Source: an uncultured Prevotella sp. (GTDB taxonomy: Bacteria; Bacteroidota; Bacteroidia; Bacteroidales; Bacteroidaceae). From it: a DNA stretch of 47,690 bases. The notes under the pieces were generated by a model. The model ran no database searches and was not told the DNA's origin. It saw only the letters and a program-made list of their open reading frames with translations. The stretch lies in NCBI GenBank assembly GCA_900322175.1, contig ONYZ01000038.1, positions 1 to 47,690 of the forward strand. The letters are read 5' to 3'. Below, in pieces: positions 7,123 through 16,577 of the stretch (its first letter is position 1; every line of letters begins with the position of its first letter). A program made the position numbers and the translations under genes.

Positions 7123-8745
7123 TTAGTAACCTGGGTTCTGCTCCCAACCTGGGTTCAGGTCAAGCATCTCCTGCTCTATTGGGAAGATACGATGACGCTT
7201 ATCGAAGTTAGCAAAGTCGTACTTCTTGTAGTGTGGGAAGAATTCATCCTCGAAGTGACCGAAACGGATCATATCGTTACGACGCCAGTTCTCATCGAAG
7301 AACTCACGACCACGCTCCTCATAGATATCCTGGAGAGTAGGATCACCATTAATCTGAGGTGCACCAGCATATGCACGAATCTGATTGAAGAGATCCTTTG
7401 CACCTGCCTGTCCCTGACGGGTAAGAGCCTCAGCCTTCATCAGCAGAATATCAGCATAACGGAAAATGGGCACATCGTTAGACTGGTTACGGCCGTTGTT
7501 GTAATCAGCAGGTGTCATAAACCACTTAATAGAGTGACAACCCTTCTGGATAGCAGCATCGTCGTTACCAACATCAATGGTATTGTCTTCCTTAACCAGA
7601 GCGATATCCTCAGTAAAGTGTACCTGAGTGTCTTTATACATGAATGGCTCAGAGGTTGGCTTCAGAGTCTTTGGGTCGCGAATATAGATATCACCACGCA
7701 GGATGCTGAGGTTACGGATATCACCATCCAGACAGAACAGTTTAGCAAACTCTGGTGTTACCACCATATTACCACCAGTTGACTGTGTGAACTTATCAGT
7801 AGAACCATAAACGTTTGGCATCAGGTTCTTCAGCTGCTTGAACGAACGAGGACGTCCGTACTGCATACCCTGAAGATTGATGGCATCGTAAGGAATGGCA
7901 TAGATAAAGTCCTCAATCTGTGAACCATTGTCATAAGAGAACTTATGCAGATAGTCAACAGAACCCAGATTGAACTTACCGCTATTGATAATCTCGTCAC
8001 AAGCAGCGATGCAATCGTCGAGCTTAGGATTAGCAGCAGTAGCTGCATCGTATTGGTCAACCGACTCTGCTGTATAAACAGCCCAGTTGAGATAGAGCTT
8101 AGCCAGAAGAGCCTCTGCCATCCACTTGGTTGGCTTGCCATAGGTGTTATCTGTTACATCCTCTGTGAGCGAAGGAATGATTTCTGTGAGCTCACTCTCA
8201 ATCCACTCGGCAACCTCCTTGCGTGGAGAACGAGCTACAACCTCACCCTCGGCAGGCACCTTCTCAAGGATAGGTGCATCACCAAAGCTATCCATCAATA
8301 CCCATGTAAAGTAAGCACGCATGGCGCGAGCAGGCGCTGTCATCTGTGCAGAAGCACTACTTCCCAATTCCTCAAGAATGGTGTTGGCCTTTGTGATGCC
8401 AGAAGTTACTTCTGAATACCAGTCGAGCGAAGCATCGGTAGCCTTACTGTCGTGGAGAGCCTGATGAGCATATGTACCATCATCGTAGTAACCACCATCG
8501 AAAGCCAGACAGGTGAATTCGTCAGAAGCAAGGCACTGTGCCTCCATGTAGCGACGACCAAGTGTTCCTGACATGTGGAAATATACGTCAGCCATCTTTG
8601 CCTCTACCACAATCATTGGGTCGACACCAGAATTCTTACTGGGGTCTTCGGTATATTGAGAATCTGGAGTTACATCCAAATTGGTACAGCTGGTAAGCGC
8701 TACGGCAAACATGCCAGCTGCAAGAAATACTTTATTTAGTTTCAT
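7123..8745 (-). CDS. SusD/RagB family glycan-binding lipoprotein
   Basis: The 540-residue protein has a lipoprotein signal ending at Cys20 (AVALTSC) and the helical SusD/RagB fold. N-terminal TPR-like helices are visible, as is the C-terminal signature region NQIRAYAGAP, then DIYEERGREFFDENWRRNDMI. SusD proteins sit on the cell surface as the lid of a SusC transporter and bind oligosaccharides. It lies 31 bp after the SusC gene on the same strand, the standard pairing. The neighbouring GH28, GH127 and GH51 genes suggest that pectic or arabinan oligosaccharides are its ligands; this is inferred from context. Confidence 0.95.
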   Translation of the reverse strand: MKLNKVFLAAGMFAVALTSCTNLDVTPDSQYTEDPSKNSGVDPMIVVEAKMADVYFHMSGTLGRRYMEAQCLASDEFTCLAFDGGYYDDGTYAHQALHDSKATDASLDWYSEVTSGITKANTILEELGSSASAQMTAPARAMRAYFTWVLMDSFGDAPILEKVPAEGEVVARSPRKEVAEWIESELTEIIPSLTEDVTDNTYGKPTKWMAEALLAKLYLNWAVYTAESVDQYDAATAANPKLDDCIAACDEIINSGKFNLGSVDYLHKFSYDNGSQIEDFIYAIPYDAINLQGMQYGRPRSFKQLKNLMPNVYGSTDKFTQSTGGNMVVTPEFAKLFCLDGDIRNLSILRGDIYIRDPKTLKPTSEPFMYKDTQVHFTEDIALVKEDNTIDVGNDDAAIQKGCHSIKWFMTPADYNNGRNQSNDVPIFRYADILLMKAEALTRQGQAGAKDLFNQIRAYAGAPQINGDPTLQDIYEERGREFFDENWRRNDMIRFGHFEDEFFPHYKKYDFANFDKRHRIFPIEQEMLDLNPGWEQNPGY

Positions 8746-8776
8746 AATATTTGAATCTTATTAAATGATAATACCT

Positions 8777-11770
8777 TTATTTCTTCTTGCCATCACCAAA
8801 GTTGATCTTCACACCAACCATAAAGGTACGAGCGTGTGGGTAGCGGCTCCAACGATAGTCAATACCAGGATCGATACCACCGAGGTTAACCTCTGGGTCA
8901 AGACCCTTGTAATTGGTGATTGTAAGAAGGTTGTTAGCTGTACCATAGAGGGTAAGATCCTGAATCCAGTTGTTGAAACAGTTGAGGAATGTGTAGCTCA
9001 GAGAGAGCGACTGCAAACGCACATAAGTACCCTTCTCAATGAAACGGTCTGATGGCAGTGAGCCAGATGCATCGCCAGCAGGGTTAGACAGGAACTCCTT
9101 CAGTACGTTCTTACCGTCAGAGAACATCTGTGCACTGGTGTAGTGAGCACGTGGGCTATTGTAAACATCGTTGCCGAATACGCCGGTGATAAATGCGTTC
9201 AGGTTCCAGTTCTTATAGCTGAAGCTGTTGTTCCAACCAGCAGTAAGCTTGGGTTGAGCGCAACCAGTAATGGCACGATCCTTCAAACCTGGGTTGTTGG
9301 TTGTCTCACCAGTCTTATTACCATTCTCATCCAGTACATAGTACTCAGAACGTCCATTAATAGTACCTGCGTACAGATAGGTGTAGAATGTACCAATTGA
9401 CTCACCTTCCATAATGCGCTGTGTCCAACCGTTAGCAGAAACACCTGCTACGTCTGGGTCGCCCTGTGTCAGGTTGGTGGTATGGAACTGATCGTTCTGC
9501 ATCTTGTCAACAGTGTTCTTGTTGTGTGACAGGTTGATAGTGGTCATCCAGTTGAAGTCCTTAGTACGGATAGCATCGATGTTGATAGTAAACTCAATAC
9601 CCTTATTGGTCATTTCGCCTACGTTAGCATCCATCCAGCCATATACATACTGTGTGGTAGGAACAGGATAGCCCCATATCAGATCCTTGGTCTTCTTGTT
9701 ATAAACCTCGATAGTACCATTGATGCGATTCTTCATGAAGCCGAAGTCCAAACCAACGTTCAGCATACTTGTTGTCTCCCACTTCAGGTCGGGGTTAGCA
9801 TTCTTGGTTGCACCATAAGTACGATAAGTCTTACCATCGTAAACGAATGTACCTGTAGCACCATAAGTTACATATGATGAATAAACATCAAATCCCATGG
9901 CATTACCAGATACTCCATAACCAGCACGGAGCTTCAAGTTAGAGAAGATATTCTGATTCTTCATGAATGCCTCCTCTGTGATGTTCCAAGCACCAGAAAT
10001 TGATGGGAATGTACCCCAACGGTTGTTCTTACCGAAAACAGAAGAACCATCGCGACGGATAGTAGCCTGCAACATATAGCGACCATCAAACGAGTAGTTG
10101 GCACGACCATAGAACGAGATGTTCTTAACGTTCTCTACATAGCCGCTTGCTACAGAGTTCTGAACACCAAGGATAGTCTGGGCGTATGACATGTTGTACC
10201 ATTTCAGGTTATCATTGTAATATCCCTCAACAGTCAAACCAAACCCATCGTTATTCTTTTTCTGCTCCCAAGAGTAACCAGCCATCAAATCAACTTTGTG
10301 TTTGCCTGCTGTGAAGCCATAGTTCAGATATGTCTCGAAAGTCTGCTCATGGCCAAAATATGTATTACGGCTGGCCTGACCATTCTTGTTGCCGATACCC
10401 TCAATCTGAGAGTTACGAGTATTATAACCACTATATGTGCTCTGGTAGTTGCTCCAAGAGTAGTTAACATTCCAAAGGAGGCCCTTCAGAATCTCCAGAG
10501 TAGCCTTGCCGATAAACTGGTTACGCTTCCAGATGGTTTCTGAGGTATCCTCGTACATCAAAGCCAGAGGGTTGTAGTTCTTTGAACCAGCACCAGTCGA
10601 CCAAGAACCATCAGCATTCTTGATGGGGTTGGTTGGTGAGAAGTAGTTCATTGCATCGAGTACAGAAGCACCCTTATCGCCTGTAGGCACACCAAAATGC
10701 TTACCATACATAGCGTTCAGTCCCATAGAAATGCTGAGGCGATCTTTCAACAGCTTAGTAGAAATCAGCGAACGAACATTGAAGCGGTCCATACCTGTTT
10801 CTTTGATAATACCCTGACGCTTCATGAGGTTACCACTAACCATATAGCTGGTGCGGCCATTGCCACCACTGATACTCAAGTTATGGTTGTGGCTGATACC
10901 TGTACGCAGAACCTCGTCCTGCCAGTTGGTGTTTGCACCGCCATCCTTCAGGGCTACGCCATTCTTAGAGGCATAATCGCGCAGTTCGGCAGCTGTAGCC
11001 ACATCGTACTTCTTCAGGATATGATCGAAAGCAACATAACCATTGTAAGTTACATTGGTCTTCTCCTCGGCACCTTTCTTAGTGGTGATAATGATAACAC
11101 CATTGGCAGCCTTAGAACCATAAATAGCTGTAGCAGTAGCATCACGCAGCACGTCGATGCTCTCGATATCATCAGGAGCAACGGTAGATGGGTCGACACC
11201 AGGAATACCATCAATTACATAGTAAGGTGACATAGCACCAGAGCGGAGTGTAGAAGCACCACGCAGGGTGATTGTTGCGCCACCATTTGGGTCGGCTGTT
11301 GAAGAAATTACCAGTCCGGGCACTTTACCCTGCAACATCTGTCCTGGATCGGTGAATACACCACGGTTCAGATCTTCGGCCTTAACGGTTGTGATAGATG
11401 AGGTAACATCCTTACGGCGCATTGTACCATAACCTACTACTACAACTTCGTTAAGAACCTTGTTGTCTTCCTCGAGAGTAACCTTCATGCCGTTGGCGGC
11501 TGGAAGTGTCTGAGGATTGTAGCCTACATAAGAGAATGTAAGCTTGGCACCCTGTTTTACTGTAAGTGTAAAGTTACCGTCAAAGTTGGTAACAACACCA
11601 TTGTTGGTTCCTGCCTCCAGAACGCTTACGCCAATCAGAGGCTCACCTGTTGCATCCAGTACAGTACCTGACACCTTGTTCTGTGCCATCATCACTGCAC
11701 TGCACAACAAAAAGAACACGAAGAACATTGCCTTCTGAGTTCCGTGCTTGAGATTTAGGATCTTTTGCAT
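8777..11770 (-). CDS. SusC/RagA family TonB-dependent outer-membrane transporter
   Basis: The 997-residue protein has an N-terminal signal (ending near MMAQN), a carboxypeptidase-regulatory-like domain at about 33-105 (VSGTVLDATGEPLIGVSV), and a TonB-box region (NEVVVVGYGT). A plug domain follows (about 115-230), then a long beta-barrel ending in FMVGVKINFG. It should import oligosaccharides across the outer membrane using TonB energy, with the SusD protein encoded next. The start ATG has no Shine-Dalgarno, and no promoter is seen in the 42 bp behind the upstream GH28 gene, so the two are probably cotranscribed from 13167-13197. Confidence 0.96.
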   Translation of the reverse strand: MQKILNLKHGTQKAMFFVFFLLCSAVMMAQNKVSGTVLDATGEPLIGVSVLEAGTNNGVVTNFDGNFTLTVKQGAKLTFSYVGYNPQTLPAANGMKVTLEEDNKVLNEVVVVGYGTMRRKDVTSSITTVKAEDLNRGVFTDPGQMLQGKVPGLVISSTADPNGGATITLRGASTLRSGAMSPYYVIDGIPGVDPSTVAPDDIESIDVLRDATATAIYGSKAANGVIIITTKKGAEEKTNVTYNGYVAFDHILKKYDVATAAELRDYASKNGVALKDGGANTNWQDEVLRTGISHNHNLSISGGNGRTSYMVSGNLMKRQGIIKETGMDRFNVRSLISTKLLKDRLSISMGLNAMYGKHFGVPTGDKGASVLDAMNYFSPTNPIKNADGSWSTGAGSKNYNPLALMYEDTSETIWKRNQFIGKATLEILKGLLWNVNYSWSNYQSTYSGYNTRNSQIEGIGNKNGQASRNTYFGHEQTFETYLNYGFTAGKHKVDLMAGYSWEQKKNNDGFGLTVEGYYNDNLKWYNMSYAQTILGVQNSVASGYVENVKNISFYGRANYSFDGRYMLQATIRRDGSSVFGKNNRWGTFPSISGAWNITEEAFMKNQNIFSNLKLRAGYGVSGNAMGFDVYSSYVTYGATGTFVYDGKTYRTYGATKNANPDLKWETTSMLNVGLDFGFMKNRINGTIEVYNKKTKDLIWGYPVPTTQYVYGWMDANVGEMTNKGIEFTINIDAIRTKDFNWMTTINLSHNKNTVDKMQNDQFHTTNLTQGDPDVAGVSANGWTQRIMEGESIGTFYTYLYAGTINGRSEYYVLDENGNKTGETTNNPGLKDRAITGCAQPKLTAGWNNSFSYKNWNLNAFITGVFGNDVYNSPRAHYTSAQMFSDGKNVLKEFLSNPAGDASGSLPSDRFIEKGTYVRLQSLSLSYTFLNCFNNWIQDLTLYGTANNLLTITNYKGLDPEVNLGGIDPGIDYRWSRYPHARTFMVGVKINFGDGKKK

Positions 11771-11812
11771 AATTATTAATTAAAAGTTAGTATAAAAGAA
11801 ATAATTTATTTT

Positions 11813-13135
11813 TTATTGCACGTTTACAGTAGCGTTTTCTGTAACCAGAGGCACCTTCATGGCTTTCATTGCCTTCAGGTTGGCCTGGATAAAGCCCTCG
11901 CCCTTGCATGGTCGTTTATCCATGCTTCGTGGTCCGTTGCCTAACAGACTTACGCGTACATTATTAAAGAAGATGTCATTCACCTTGCCAGCTACGTCGC
12001 CGCCAACAAAGCAGCCGTTCTCGCTGGTTGCTGTGATGTTGTTGAAGTAGATACGGCTAACCTCGCCGCACTTGCCCTCAATCTGTCCCTTGGGGAATCG
12101 CCAGTTGGCATCCTTATGATTGCCGTTGGCACGTGGATAGCTGGTCACATAGATTGGCTCTGCCTTTCCCCACCATACATCGCTCCACAGGCGACAATCC
12201 AGTTGGATATTCGAGAAAACAACATCTGTCACAGTACCCTCGTCGCGATTCTGTATACCCAGACCGCGGTTTGAACCTGTGATGATGCAGTTGTCGAATA
12301 CAACATTATATATAGAGTCCATATTCTCGCTGCCAATCTTGATGGCACACGAGCGAGAAGACATTACACAGTTAGTAACGGTGATGTCGTGACATGAACC
12401 ATACTGCTCGAACTCTCTGCGATTCTTAAGGCAGATGCAGTCGTCGCCACTGGTGATGTGGCAGTTGGCTATGCGTACATTCTTAGAGTGATCCAGGTCG
12501 ATGCCATCGCCATTGCGTATTTTCAGGTTGTTAAGCAGATTGATCCCCTCAATGACTGCCTCGTTGCAACCAATGAGATGTACTGTCCAATAGGCGCCCT
12601 CCTTGATGGTAACGTCGCGAATGGTAAGATTGCGCACATCAGTAAGAGTAAGCACATGTGGACGTGGGTCGAAAGCTTGATCGGCCAGAGGCTTCAGCTC
12701 ATAGCTGTCGCTCAGTTCGGCTCCCATAAATGCAATACCATTGCCATGAATGGTACCCTTGCCTGCGATGCTGATATTCTCAGCATGGTTGGCATAGAGC
12801 CACAGCATACCCTCGCCTCTGTTTTCGCCAAAGGCACTAAGGTGATAAATACTCTCATCGGGGTTGGCCTTCAGCGTGGCTGTAGCTTCCAGATAAAGCT
12901 CTACATTGCTCTTCAGTTCGATAGGTCCGGCCAGGAAGGTGTGATTACGAGGTAACAGCACTCGGCCGCCACCTTCCTGTGAACAACGATCGATAGTACG
13001 TTGTATTGCCTGGGCATCGTCTGTGATACCATTACCAATAGCTCCTGCTGCCGTCACATCGTAAACCGTCTGTGCCGCTGATGACATGACTGTCAACCAT
13101 AGCAGACATATCTGCAAGAATCTCTTTTTTGACAT
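11813..13135 (-). CDS. GH28 family pectinase (polygalacturonase-like), first gene of the minus-strand locus
   Basis: The 440-residue protein has a signal peptide (MSKKRFLQICLLWLTVMSSAAQ) and begins with the DVTAAGAIGNGITDDAQAIQ sequence typical of GH28 beta-helix enzymes. Catalytic motifs are NGDGID (Asp210) and SGDDCICLK (Asp231, Asp232), followed by SRSCAIKIGSEN. It differs clearly from the second GH28 of the locus (5648-7042), so the two probably attack different bonds or chain ends in pectin. It leads the minus-strand operon, with a good promoter upstream and divergent from the sugar kinase operon. Confidence 0.9.
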   Translation of the reverse strand: MSKKRFLQICLLWLTVMSSAAQTVYDVTAAGAIGNGITDDAQAIQRTIDRCSQEGGGRVLLPRNHTFLAGPIELKSNVELYLEATATLKANPDESIYHLSAFGENRGEGMLWLYANHAENISIAGKGTIHGNGIAFMGAELSDSYELKPLADQAFDPRPHVLTLTDVRNLTIRDVTIKEGAYWTVHLIGCNEAVIEGINLLNNLKIRNGDGIDLDHSKNVRIANCHITSGDDCICLKNRREFEQYGSCHDITVTNCVMSSRSCAIKIGSENMDSIYNVVFDNCIITGSNRGLGIQNRDEGTVTDVVFSNIQLDCRLWSDVWWGKAEPIYVTSYPRANGNHKDANWRFPKGQIEGKCGEVSRIYFNNITATSENGCFVGGDVAGKVNDIFFNNVRVSLLGNGPRSMDKRPCKGEGFIQANLKAMKAMKVPLVTENATVNVQ

Positions 13136-13166
13136 TAATTATATTAGCAGTAACGAATAATCGGTG

Positions 13167-13197
13167 CAAAGATAGTATAATTTCCGAATAATACAAA
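13167..13197 (-). promoter_or_regulatory. Promoter of the GH28-SusC-SusD-GH28 operon
   Basis: TTTG (13194-13197), 19 bp, then TATCTTTG (13167-13174) on the minus strand fits the Bacteroidetes consensus. It lies 32 bp before the GH28 start and back-to-back with the -7 element serving the plus-strand operon, so one regulator could control both arms. Confidence 0.7.
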
Positions 13198-13217
13198 AAA
13201 ATAACAAAAAAAAATGT

Positions 13218-13225
13218 TATCTTTG
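13218..13225 (+). promoter_or_regulatory. -7 element of the PfkB-GH127-GH51 operon
   Basis: TATCTTTG, 40 bp before the kinase ATG, matches TAnnTTTG. The -33 position is A-rich without a TTG, so this promoter may be weak or need an activator. Confidence 0.5.
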
Positions 13226-13265
13226 CAGGCGAAATAAAGAAAATATTCAATCAGAAATCGAAAAA

Positions 13266-14150
13266 ATGACAGATATCTGCTGTATCGGACATATAACACG
13301 AGATAGGATTATTACGACAAATCCCCCTGCGACAACCCATTGTGCAGGAGGTTCGGCCTACTATATGGCTTGGGCAATAGAGGCATTGCCACGTGATGTG
13401 GATTTCCACATGATAACCTCTGTAAGTAGCGAGGTTATGCCTGAGGTGGAAAAGTTGCGCCAGGCAGGCATTCGTGTCACGGCATTCGAGAGCAAAAATA
13501 ATGTGTTCTTTGAGAATAAGTATGGCGCTAATATGGACAATCGCACACAGCTAGTGTTGTCAAAATCGGCCCCATTCACTCTCGAACAGTTAAAGGACGA
13601 ACAGTCACGAGTATATTATCTGGGCACACTGTTGGCCGATGACTTTGCTCCAGAGATAGTAGAATACCTGGCTACCAAAGGCGATGTGAGCATAGATGTG
13701 CAGGGCTATCTGCGCGAAGTGGTAGACGAAGAGGTGTGTGCCTGCGAATGGACTGACAAGTTGCGACTGCTTAAGCATACTGCCATACTGAAGGTTAACG
13801 AGTGGGAGTGCCTGACGCTAACAGGTATTTCAGACCCTCGCGAGGCTGCACAGCAGATACATGAGTGGGGTGTGCGCGAGGTTATTGTGACACTGGGTGG
13901 TGGAGGTTCGGTGATTTTTGCCGATGATAAGTTTTATGAGACACCTGCTTATCAGCCTACAAAGCTTGTGGATGCCACAGGTTGTGGCGATACCTATAGC
14001 GCAGGCTATCTATATGCCCGTAGTCGCGGCATGAGCTATGATGAGAGCGGAAAGTTTGCAGCTGCTATGTGCACCCTGAAACTTGAGCATACAGGACCGT
14101 TTACACATAATATAGAAGATGTGTACCAGATAATAAAGAAGAATCAATAA
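13266..14150 (+). CDS. PfkB/ribokinase-family sugar kinase
   Basis: The 294-residue cytosolic protein has the PfkB fold. The N-terminal glycine-rich strand reads HCAGGSAYYMAWA. The C-terminal ATP/anion-hole signature reads DATGCGDTYSAGY, where the usual GAGD is GCGD and Asp242 is the predicted catalytic base. No signal peptide is present. It opens the plus-strand operon, 16 bp before the GH127 gene. By context it may phosphorylate a sugar released from the pectin/arabinan locus, but PfkB members also act on nucleosides and aminosugars, so the substrate is not determined. Confidence 0.8.
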   Translation: MTDICCIGHITRDRIITTNPPATTHCAGGSAYYMAWAIEALPRDVDFHMITSVSSEVMPEVEKLRQAGIRVTAFESKNNVFFENKYGANMDNRTQLVLSKSAPFTLEQLKDEQSRVYYLGTLLADDFAPEIVEYLATKGDVSIDVQGYLREVVDEEVCACEWTDKLRLLKHTAILKVNEWECLTLTGISDPREAAQQIHEWGVREVIVTLGGGGSVIFADDKFYETPAYQPTKLVDATGCGDTYSAGYLYARSRGMSYDESGKFAAAMCTLKLEHTGPFTHNIEDVYQIIKKNQ

Positions 14151-14166
14151 AAAAACTAATAGAATT

Positions 14167-16569
14167 ATGTACCTACTTAAGAATCATTCACGTGGATTGC
14201 TGTTTGCCATGCTTATGTCGATGGCAACAGGTAGCATTCATGCGCAGGATCGGTTGTATGCCGATGAATTCCCATTGGGAGACGTAACCTTGCTCGACGG
14301 GCCGCTGAAGAAGGCTCGCGACCTGAACATCCAAACACTGCTAAAGTACGACAACGACAGACTGTTGGCACCTTATCTTAAGGAGGCTGGCCTCACACCT
14401 AAGGGCAAGTCGTATCCCAACTGGGACGGACTAGACGGACACGTGGGCGGACACTATCTTACAGCTATGGCTATCAATGCTGCTACTGGTAATGAAGAGT
14501 GCCGCAAGCGTATGGAATACTGGATAAGCGAGTTGCAGGCTTGTGCCGATGCAAATGCCAAGAATCACCCTGCTTGGGGAAAAGGCTATGTAGGTGGTGT
14601 GCCTGGCAGCGACCGTGTTTGGGGCAACTTCAAGAAAGGCGACTTTGGTGCTTACTATGGCGCTTGGGTACCTTTCTATAATATACACAAGATGTATGCC
14701 GGACTGCGCGATGCGTGGGCTTATTGCGGCAACGAGCAGGCCAAGAAGCTCTTCGTGGGATTCTGCGATTGGGCTATCGATCTGACAGCAGGCCTTACTG
14801 ATGCCCAAATGGAGCGAGTGCTGGATACTGAGCATGGTGGTATGAACGAGGTGCTGGCCGATGCTTACGCTATCACAGGCGATAAGAAGTATCTGGACGT
14901 AGCACGTCGATTCTCACATCGCCGACTGCTCAACCCCTTGATGGCTCGTCGCGACTGTCTCGACAACATGCATGCCAACACTCAGGTGCCTAAGGTTGTA
15001 GGTTTTGAGCGTATAGCCGAACTTGGTGGCGATGAGGCTTATCACACTGCTGGCTCATACTTTTGGGAGATTGTTACTGGCGAACGTTCGTTGGCCTTTG
15101 GTGGTAATAGCCGTCGTGAGCACTTCCCCAGCAAGGAGGCTTGCAAGGATTTTGTTGAGGATATCGACGGACCAGAGAGCTGTAATACCAATAATATGCT
15201 TAAACTCACAGAGGATTTGCATCGTCGAAATCCAGAGGCTCGCTTTGCTGATTTCTACGAGTTGGCTATGTTCAATCATATCCTTTCTACCCAGCATCCT
15301 GAGCATGGAGGTTATGTTTACTTCACATCTGCCCGTCCTCGCCATTATCGCAACTACTCTGCACCCAACGAGGCTATGTGGTGCTGCGTGGGTACAGGTA
15401 TGGAGAATCATGGCAAGTATGGTCAGTTTGTTTATACCCACGTGGGCGATGCACTGTTTGTTAACCTCTTCGTGGCTTCAGAACTTAACTGGCGCGACAA
15501 GGGTATACAGCTGCGACAGGAAACACAGTTCCCATACTCAGAGAGTAGCCGTATTACCATCACTCAGGGCAAGGGCAAGTTTGCTCTCCAACTGCGCTAT
15601 CCTGGTTGGGTAAAGCCGGGTCAGTTCAGTGTTAAGGTTAATGGCAAGCCTGTAAGCATCATCACTGGTCCTTCAAGCTACGTAGCTATCGACCGCCAGT
15701 GGAAGAAGGGCGATGTGGTTGACATCGAGTTCCCAATGCATAATAGTGTGCGCTATATGCCAAACCTCTCGCAGTATATTGCCCTGATGCATGGTCCGAT
15801 AATGCTGGCCATGAAGACAGGTACTGAGGACCTGGCTATGCTTATTGCTGATGATAGCCGATTTGGCCAGTTGGCAGTAGGCAAGAAGTTGCCCATCGAT
15901 CAGGCACCTATCTTAATTAATAATGATATCGAGAGCATCGCTAACCAGTTGCAGCCCGTTGCAGGCAAACCATTGCATTTCACCTTGAGCACCAAGATGG
16001 TGAACGAGATAAGAAATGAGCTTATGCCATTCTTCGAGCTCCACGATTCACGCTATATGATGTATTGGCTGGCCCTATCAGAGGATAGCTATAAGGGCTA
16101 TCTTGACAATCTGGCACGCCAGGAAAAGGAGCGCGAGGCACTTGAAGCACGCACCACCGATAAGGTTCAGCCTGGTGAGCAGCAGCCAGAGTCAGACCAT
16201 TTTATGGAGACTGACCAGTCGTTCGTAGGTAATACCAACGATGTTTTCTTCCGCGATGCAAACAATGGTCACTACTTCAGCTATCTGATGCAGACTGGCG
16301 GTAAGACCGATCTGTCTCTGCGCCTGAAGTACTGGGGAGTAGGCGAGTGGAAGAGTCATGAGTTCGACATCTTTGTGGATGATGTCCTTGTTACATCTGT
16401 AAACAACACAGGCAAGTATCGCATTTCTGAGTTTAAATACGAGGAATATCCTGTGCCAGCAGAAGCACTCAAGGGCAAGAAGCAGGTGCGTGTAAAGTTT
16501 GTGGCCAAACCTCGCAAGCAGATTGGTGAGATATATGAAGTAAGACTAATCAGTAATAAACAACAATAA
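14167..16569 (+). CDS. GH127-type (DUF1680) beta-L-arabinofuranosidase
   Basis: The 800-residue exported enzyme (signal peptide ending near SIHAQ) has the alpha/alpha-barrel of DUF1680. Residues known from the Bifidobacterium enzyme HypBA1 are present: a zinc-site pair Glu337 and Cys339 in PESCNTNN, and the adjacent cysteines Cys406 and Cys407 in MWCCVGTGMENH, where the first is the expected nucleophile. The barrel is followed by beta-sandwich domains. The last about 110 residues (VGNTNDVFFRDANNGHYFSY onward) form a separate beta domain resembling DUF6805. It would release beta-L-arabinofuranose from pectic arabinan or glycoprotein. GH146 uses the same fold and cannot be excluded. It is 8 bp upstream of the GH51 gene. 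Confidence 0.88.
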   Translation: MYLLKNHSRGLLFAMLMSMATGSIHAQDRLYADEFPLGDVTLLDGPLKKARDLNIQTLLKYDNDRLLAPYLKEAGLTPKGKSYPNWDGLDGHVGGHYLTAMAINAATGNEECRKRMEYWISELQACADANAKNHPAWGKGYVGGVPGSDRVWGNFKKGDFGAYYGAWVPFYNIHKMYAGLRDAWAYCGNEQAKKLFVGFCDWAIDLTAGLTDAQMERVLDTEHGGMNEVLADAYAITGDKKYLDVARRFSHRRLLNPLMARRDCLDNMHANTQVPKVVGFERIAELGGDEAYHTAGSYFWEIVTGERSLAFGGNSRREHFPSKEACKDFVEDIDGPESCNTNNMLKLTEDLHRRNPEARFADFYELAMFNHILSTQHPEHGGYVYFTSARPRHYRNYSAPNEAMWCCVGTGMENHGKYGQFVYTHVGDALFVNLFVASELNWRDKGIQLRQETQFPYSESSRITITQGKGKFALQLRYPGWVKPGQFSVKVNGKPVSIITGPSSYVAIDRQWKKGDVVDIEFPMHNSVRYMPNLSQYIALMHGPIMLAMKTGTEDLAMLIADDSRFGQLAVGKKLPIDQAPILINNDIESIANQLQPVAGKPLHFTLSTKMVNEIRNELMPFFELHDSRYMMYWLALSEDSYKGYLDNLARQEKEREALEARTTDKVQPGEQQPESDHFMETDQSFVGNTNDVFFRDANNGHYFSYLMQTGGKTDLSLRLKYWGVGEWKSHEFDIFVDDVLVTSVNNTGKYRISEFKYEEYPVPAEALKGKKQVRVKFVAKPRKQIGEIYEVRLISNKQQ

Positions 16570-16577
16570 TAACAACT

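Noticed and set aside
6913-7782. 289-residue plus-strand frame opposite SusD
   Set aside because: Antisense shadow; SusD on the minus strand is unambiguous.
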